Of a stretch of DNA of 64,000 nt, positions 61,921-64,000 are shown in pieces. Source of the stretch: Oscillospiraceae bacterium (lineage in GTDB: Bacteria; Bacillota; Clostridia; Oscillospirales; Oscillospiraceae). Below the pieces are notes generated by a model. That model was not told where the DNA came from and made no database searches. It saw only the letters and a list, made by a program, of their open reading frames with translations. Position 1 is the first letter of the stretch, and every line of letters begins with the position of its first letter. The translations under genes were made by a program, and so were the position numbers. The stretch is taken from NCBI GenBank assembly GCA_017434755.1, contig JAFRER010000011.1, forward strand, positions 51,589 to 115,588, in the 5' to 3' direction.

Positions 61921-63546
61921 ATGGCTAAAATGAATCTTGCTAAAGCGGTAAAGGATTTCTGGTACGGCAAACCGCATACCGCCGAAGAGGGCGGCCGCCG
62001 GCTCGGAGATCTTTATGAGGACAAGACGGGTCTTCTGAAGCACAGAGAGTGGAGAGGCGTAAAGGACACTTTCTACTACATGTATAATATCTGGGGCTAC
62101 AACTATGTGCATATGGTCCTCGATATCCTGAAATACTCCAACAACCCCATCGACTTTTTAAAGGGCACTTTGCGTTATCGCTGGATGGGCCAGACCTATC
62201 TGCCCGTCATCCACTGGTTCGAACGCGGTCTGCAGGGCATGCGCGGCGAAGCGCTTGCCGCCTCCGCCTGGCACTACCGCGCGATGGTCAGCGCTTCGAT
62301 CCATCAGATCTGCAACTTCTTCAATGCGGATACCCGCCTGCACGGCGGAAAGCAGAACAATGCGTACAAACATACGTTCTATGCAAATGAGACGACCTGC
62401 GGGACCCTGTTCTATCCGTGGATGGACGCCGGATACCAGTATATCCCGATGGAGATGATCCCGTACTTCGTCACATGCCATGTCAACAGCCACACGGTCC
62501 TCAACTACATCGACGCGGTCCAGTCTCTCGGTCTCCCGGGTGACCCCTGCCCGATGTGCCAGGCTGAGTCCGGACTGTTCGTGCTGGATGACGTTCCCGA
62601 TTCCGCTCCGCTGATCATCACCTGCAACGAGGCCTGCGATGCATCGGTCTCAACGCATACCCTTCAGGACTGGTTCGCCAACAAGCCTCTGTTCGCATTG
62701 CCGCTTCCCATGCAGTTCGACGATCCGCTGGTCAAAAAATACTGCATGAACGAGATAGAGGAATGCTGGAAGTTCATAGAGGAGCAGACCGGCGTCCCGT
62801 TCAGCTGGGAATCCATGAAGAAGCGCCTCGAGCGCCAGAACAAGCTGCAGCGTGATGAGTGGGAGAAGTGGGAAGTCGCTTCCAAGACCGACTACTATCC
62901 GATCAACGGTGTCGCCCAGGCACTCTTCCGCATCTACTCCACCCAGTACGGTATCCAGGGTGACTTCTGGGAGGAAGCCAGCGAAAAAGTCAAGAAGATC
63001 ATGTACAAGTGCGTCGAGAAGAAGATCAATCCCTTCCCGCAGACCCGCCATCGCGTGATCGCCTGGTCCTGCGCGCCTCTGTATTATTCCAACTGGTGCA
63101 CCTGGGCATACAACTGCTGGGGACTCAACGTTATCATCAATATGGACTCGCTGATGTTCGATATGGAGATTCGCACCGACTCCTACGAGAATATGCTTGA
63201 AGACATGGCGACCTACCATATGTGGGCTCCGATGCGCCGCATGGCGGTCGGCGGCATGCACCATATTTTTGAGCTTTGGGATTATATGAAACGCTTCAAC
63301 TGCGATATGGTCGCCATGTATGACCAGCTGCAGTGCAAAGGCATGCAGGGTGTCCACGGCCTGTTCGAGGACGAATTCAGAAAGAGAAACATCAACGCAT
63401 TCTGGATGCCGCATGCCCTTCCCGACTGCCGTACAGTTTCCCGTGCGGAGATCCGCAGGCAGATAAACGACTATATGACCACGGTCATGCACGAAGAGCC
63501 GCTCGATCCGTCCCTGCTCGACTTTGACGACTCTATGACCTGGTGA
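61921..63546 (+). CDS. 2-hydroxyacyl-CoA dehydratase family subunit, long form (541 aa)
   Basis: The second, larger subunit of the complex. An N-terminal region rich in aromatic residues (about 40-120, with RYRWMGQTYLPVIHWFERG) precedes the family core with CNFFNADTR, NETTCGTLFYPWMD and a Cys-rich CPMCQAE. The late part has VIAWSCAPLYYSNWCTW and MYDQLQCKGMQGVHG. Family subunits are usually about 380-480 residues, so this one is long. GGAGGGCAAC precedes the ATG. It is followed by a small membrane protein and the activator. Confidence 0.82.
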   Translation: MAKMNLAKAVKDFWYGKPHTAEEGGRRLGDLYEDKTGLLKHREWRGVKDTFYYMYNIWGYNYVHMVLDILKYSNNPIDFLKGTLRYRWMGQTYLPVIHWFERGLQGMRGEALAASAWHYRAMVSASIHQICNFFNADTRLHGGKQNNAYKHTFYANETTCGTLFYPWMDAGYQYIPMEMIPYFVTCHVNSHTVLNYIDAVQSLGLPGDPCPMCQAESGLFVLDDVPDSAPLIITCNEACDASVSTHTLQDWFANKPLFALPLPMQFDDPLVKKYCMNEIEECWKFIEEQTGVPFSWESMKKRLERQNKLQRDEWEKWEVASKTDYYPINGVAQALFRIYSTQYGIQGDFWEEASEKVKKIMYKCVEKKINPFPQTRHRVIAWSCAPLYYSNWCTWAYNCWGLNVIINMDSLMFDMEIRTDSYENMLEDMATYHMWAPMRRMAVGGMHHIFELWDYMKRFNCDMVAMYDQLQCKGMQGVHGLFEDEFRKRNINAFWMPHALPDCRTVSRAEIRRQINDYMTTVMHEEPLDPSLLDFDDSMTW

Positions 63547-63562
63547 TCGGAGGAATATGAAT

Positions 63563-63805
63563 ATGAAAAAATGCAAATGCAAACTGGGAAGCAAGCTCGG
63601 TAAGTTCTTACTGAAATTCTGCGGGATATTCGTTGCGCTCAATGCTGTGTTATTCATCGTTTTCTTCTTTGACCTTGACGGCAAGCTGCTGTTCAACGTG
63701 GTGGAGCCCTTCCTGAAGAAACACTATGATGACATGGAACGCAAGGATGTGCTCAAGGAACCCTATGATCTTGACAAATTCCCGAAATACAAGTACGACA
63801 TGTGA
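63563..63805 (+). CDS. Small single-pass membrane protein in the dehydratase operon
   Basis: 80 residues: a basic Cys/Lys-rich head (MKKCKCKLGSKLGK), one helix (about 19-37, CGIFVALNAVLFIVFFF) and a soluble charged tail. ATG 63563 is preferred to 63557 because GGAGG at 63549-63553 is 9 bases before it. It lies between the dehydratase and activator genes. I do not recognise a family. The layout resembles the small protein at 5590, so a membrane-docking role for a redox complex is possible but unproven. Confidence 0.65.
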   Translation: MKKCKCKLGSKLGKFLLKFCGIFVALNAVLFIVFFFDLDGKLLFNVVEPFLKKHYDDMERKDVLKEPYDLDKFPKYKYDM

Positions 63806-63859
63806 TTCGGGCATTTCATAATCTCAGCATTAACTAAACTGTAGGAAAGTGGGAAAAGA

Positions 63860-64000
63860 ATGAAATATTTTGGCGGATGCGACGTAGGATCGACATTTAC
63901 GAAAGCGGTCATCCTGGATGAGACCGGAAAGATGGTGGCGGACACCACGATAAGAAGCAAGATCAACTCGGAACTGAGCGCGATAGCGGCGATGGACGAA
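63860..64000 (+). CDS. Activator of 2-hydroxyacyl-CoA dehydratase, N-terminal fragment (cut by window edge)
   Basis: The first 47 codons of an ASKHA-fold ATPase (HgdC/BcrA/BadF family). It begins MKYFGGCDVGSTFTKAVILD, where DVGSTFTK is the phosphate-binding loop. Such activators use ATP and a 4Fe-4S cluster to send one low-potential electron to the dehydratase. GGGAAAAG precedes the ATG. The gene continues beyond the window. Confidence 0.85.
   Translation, partial: MKYFGGCDVGSTFTKAVILDETGKMVADTTIRSKINSELSAIAAMDE

Noticed and set aside
1-64000. CRISPR arrays, tRNA or rRNA genes, insertion sequences, prophage
   Set aside because: I looked for spaced direct repeats, tRNA-like cloverleaf sequences, transposase motifs and phage structural genes and found none. 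A covariance-model scan would be needed to exclude small RNAs and riboswitches.

Overview
The window looks like a chromosomal segment of a strictly anaerobic Bacillota, most probably a member of the Clostridia. The taxonomic call is an inference from gene content: NfnAB, a 2-hydroxyacyl-CoA dehydratase operon, an enoate-reductase-like Fe-S flavoprotein, FolD with FchA, class II GalT, RqcP, a SpoVB/YabM-type flippase, GTG and TTG starts, and strong Shine-Dalgarno sites. The DNA is moderately GC-rich with AT-rich promoters that often match TTGACA-17-TATAAT. I saw no rRNA, tRNA, CRISPR array, insertion sequence, prophage or integration site.

Layout. 1-219 is the tail of a MATE transporter. 470-5333 is a sugar ABC operon (binding lipoprotein, double ATPase, permease) ending in an MFS carrier. 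5590-7915 is a small membrane protein followed by a large FMN/FAD/4Fe-4S reductase. 8059-12518 holds a heavy-metal exporter-like permease, galT, and glpK with a coupled unknown gene. 12692-25163 is the most distinctive region: pyrimidine-nucleoside phosphorylase with two TIM-barrel isomerase-like genes (A1, B1), then a divergently oriented sugar ABC transporter with two different permeases, then a VOC protein, a ROK regulator and a second isomerase-like pair (A2, B2). The A proteins keep the four metal-ligand positions of the fold. The B proteins have lost most of them, which suggests heteromeric enzymes with a degenerate partner.

25391-31685 (minus) carries rlmB, a degenerate P-type-ATPase-like membrane protein, an EF-G-like GTPase with an altered G4 motif, and an altered SGNH-like protein. 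31826-34740 has a rhomboid-like protein without visible catalytic residues and a membrane-anchored beta-propeller. 34910-37163 is nfnAB. 37236-42304 (minus) has a membrane alpha/beta hydrolase, folD and fchA (FolD lacks two cyclohydrolase residues, and FchA may compensate), and an amidohydrolase. 42512-44938 is yabM, hup and rqcP. 44941-54753 is mixed housekeeping and small genes, including a probable -1 frameshift gene at 47447, pgi, an AI-2E family transporter and a cysteine desulfurase. 54808-60541 has mtaB, serC-serA-gtrA, an AlaX-type editing protein and mscL. 60707-64000 is a 2-hydroxyacyl-CoA dehydratase operon that runs off the right edge at its ATPase activator.

Taken together, the segment encodes sugar and nucleoside uptake and catabolism plus low-potential anaerobic reductions, with NfnAB balancing NADH, NADPH and ferredoxin. 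All functions are assigned from sequence motifs read by eye. No database search was run.
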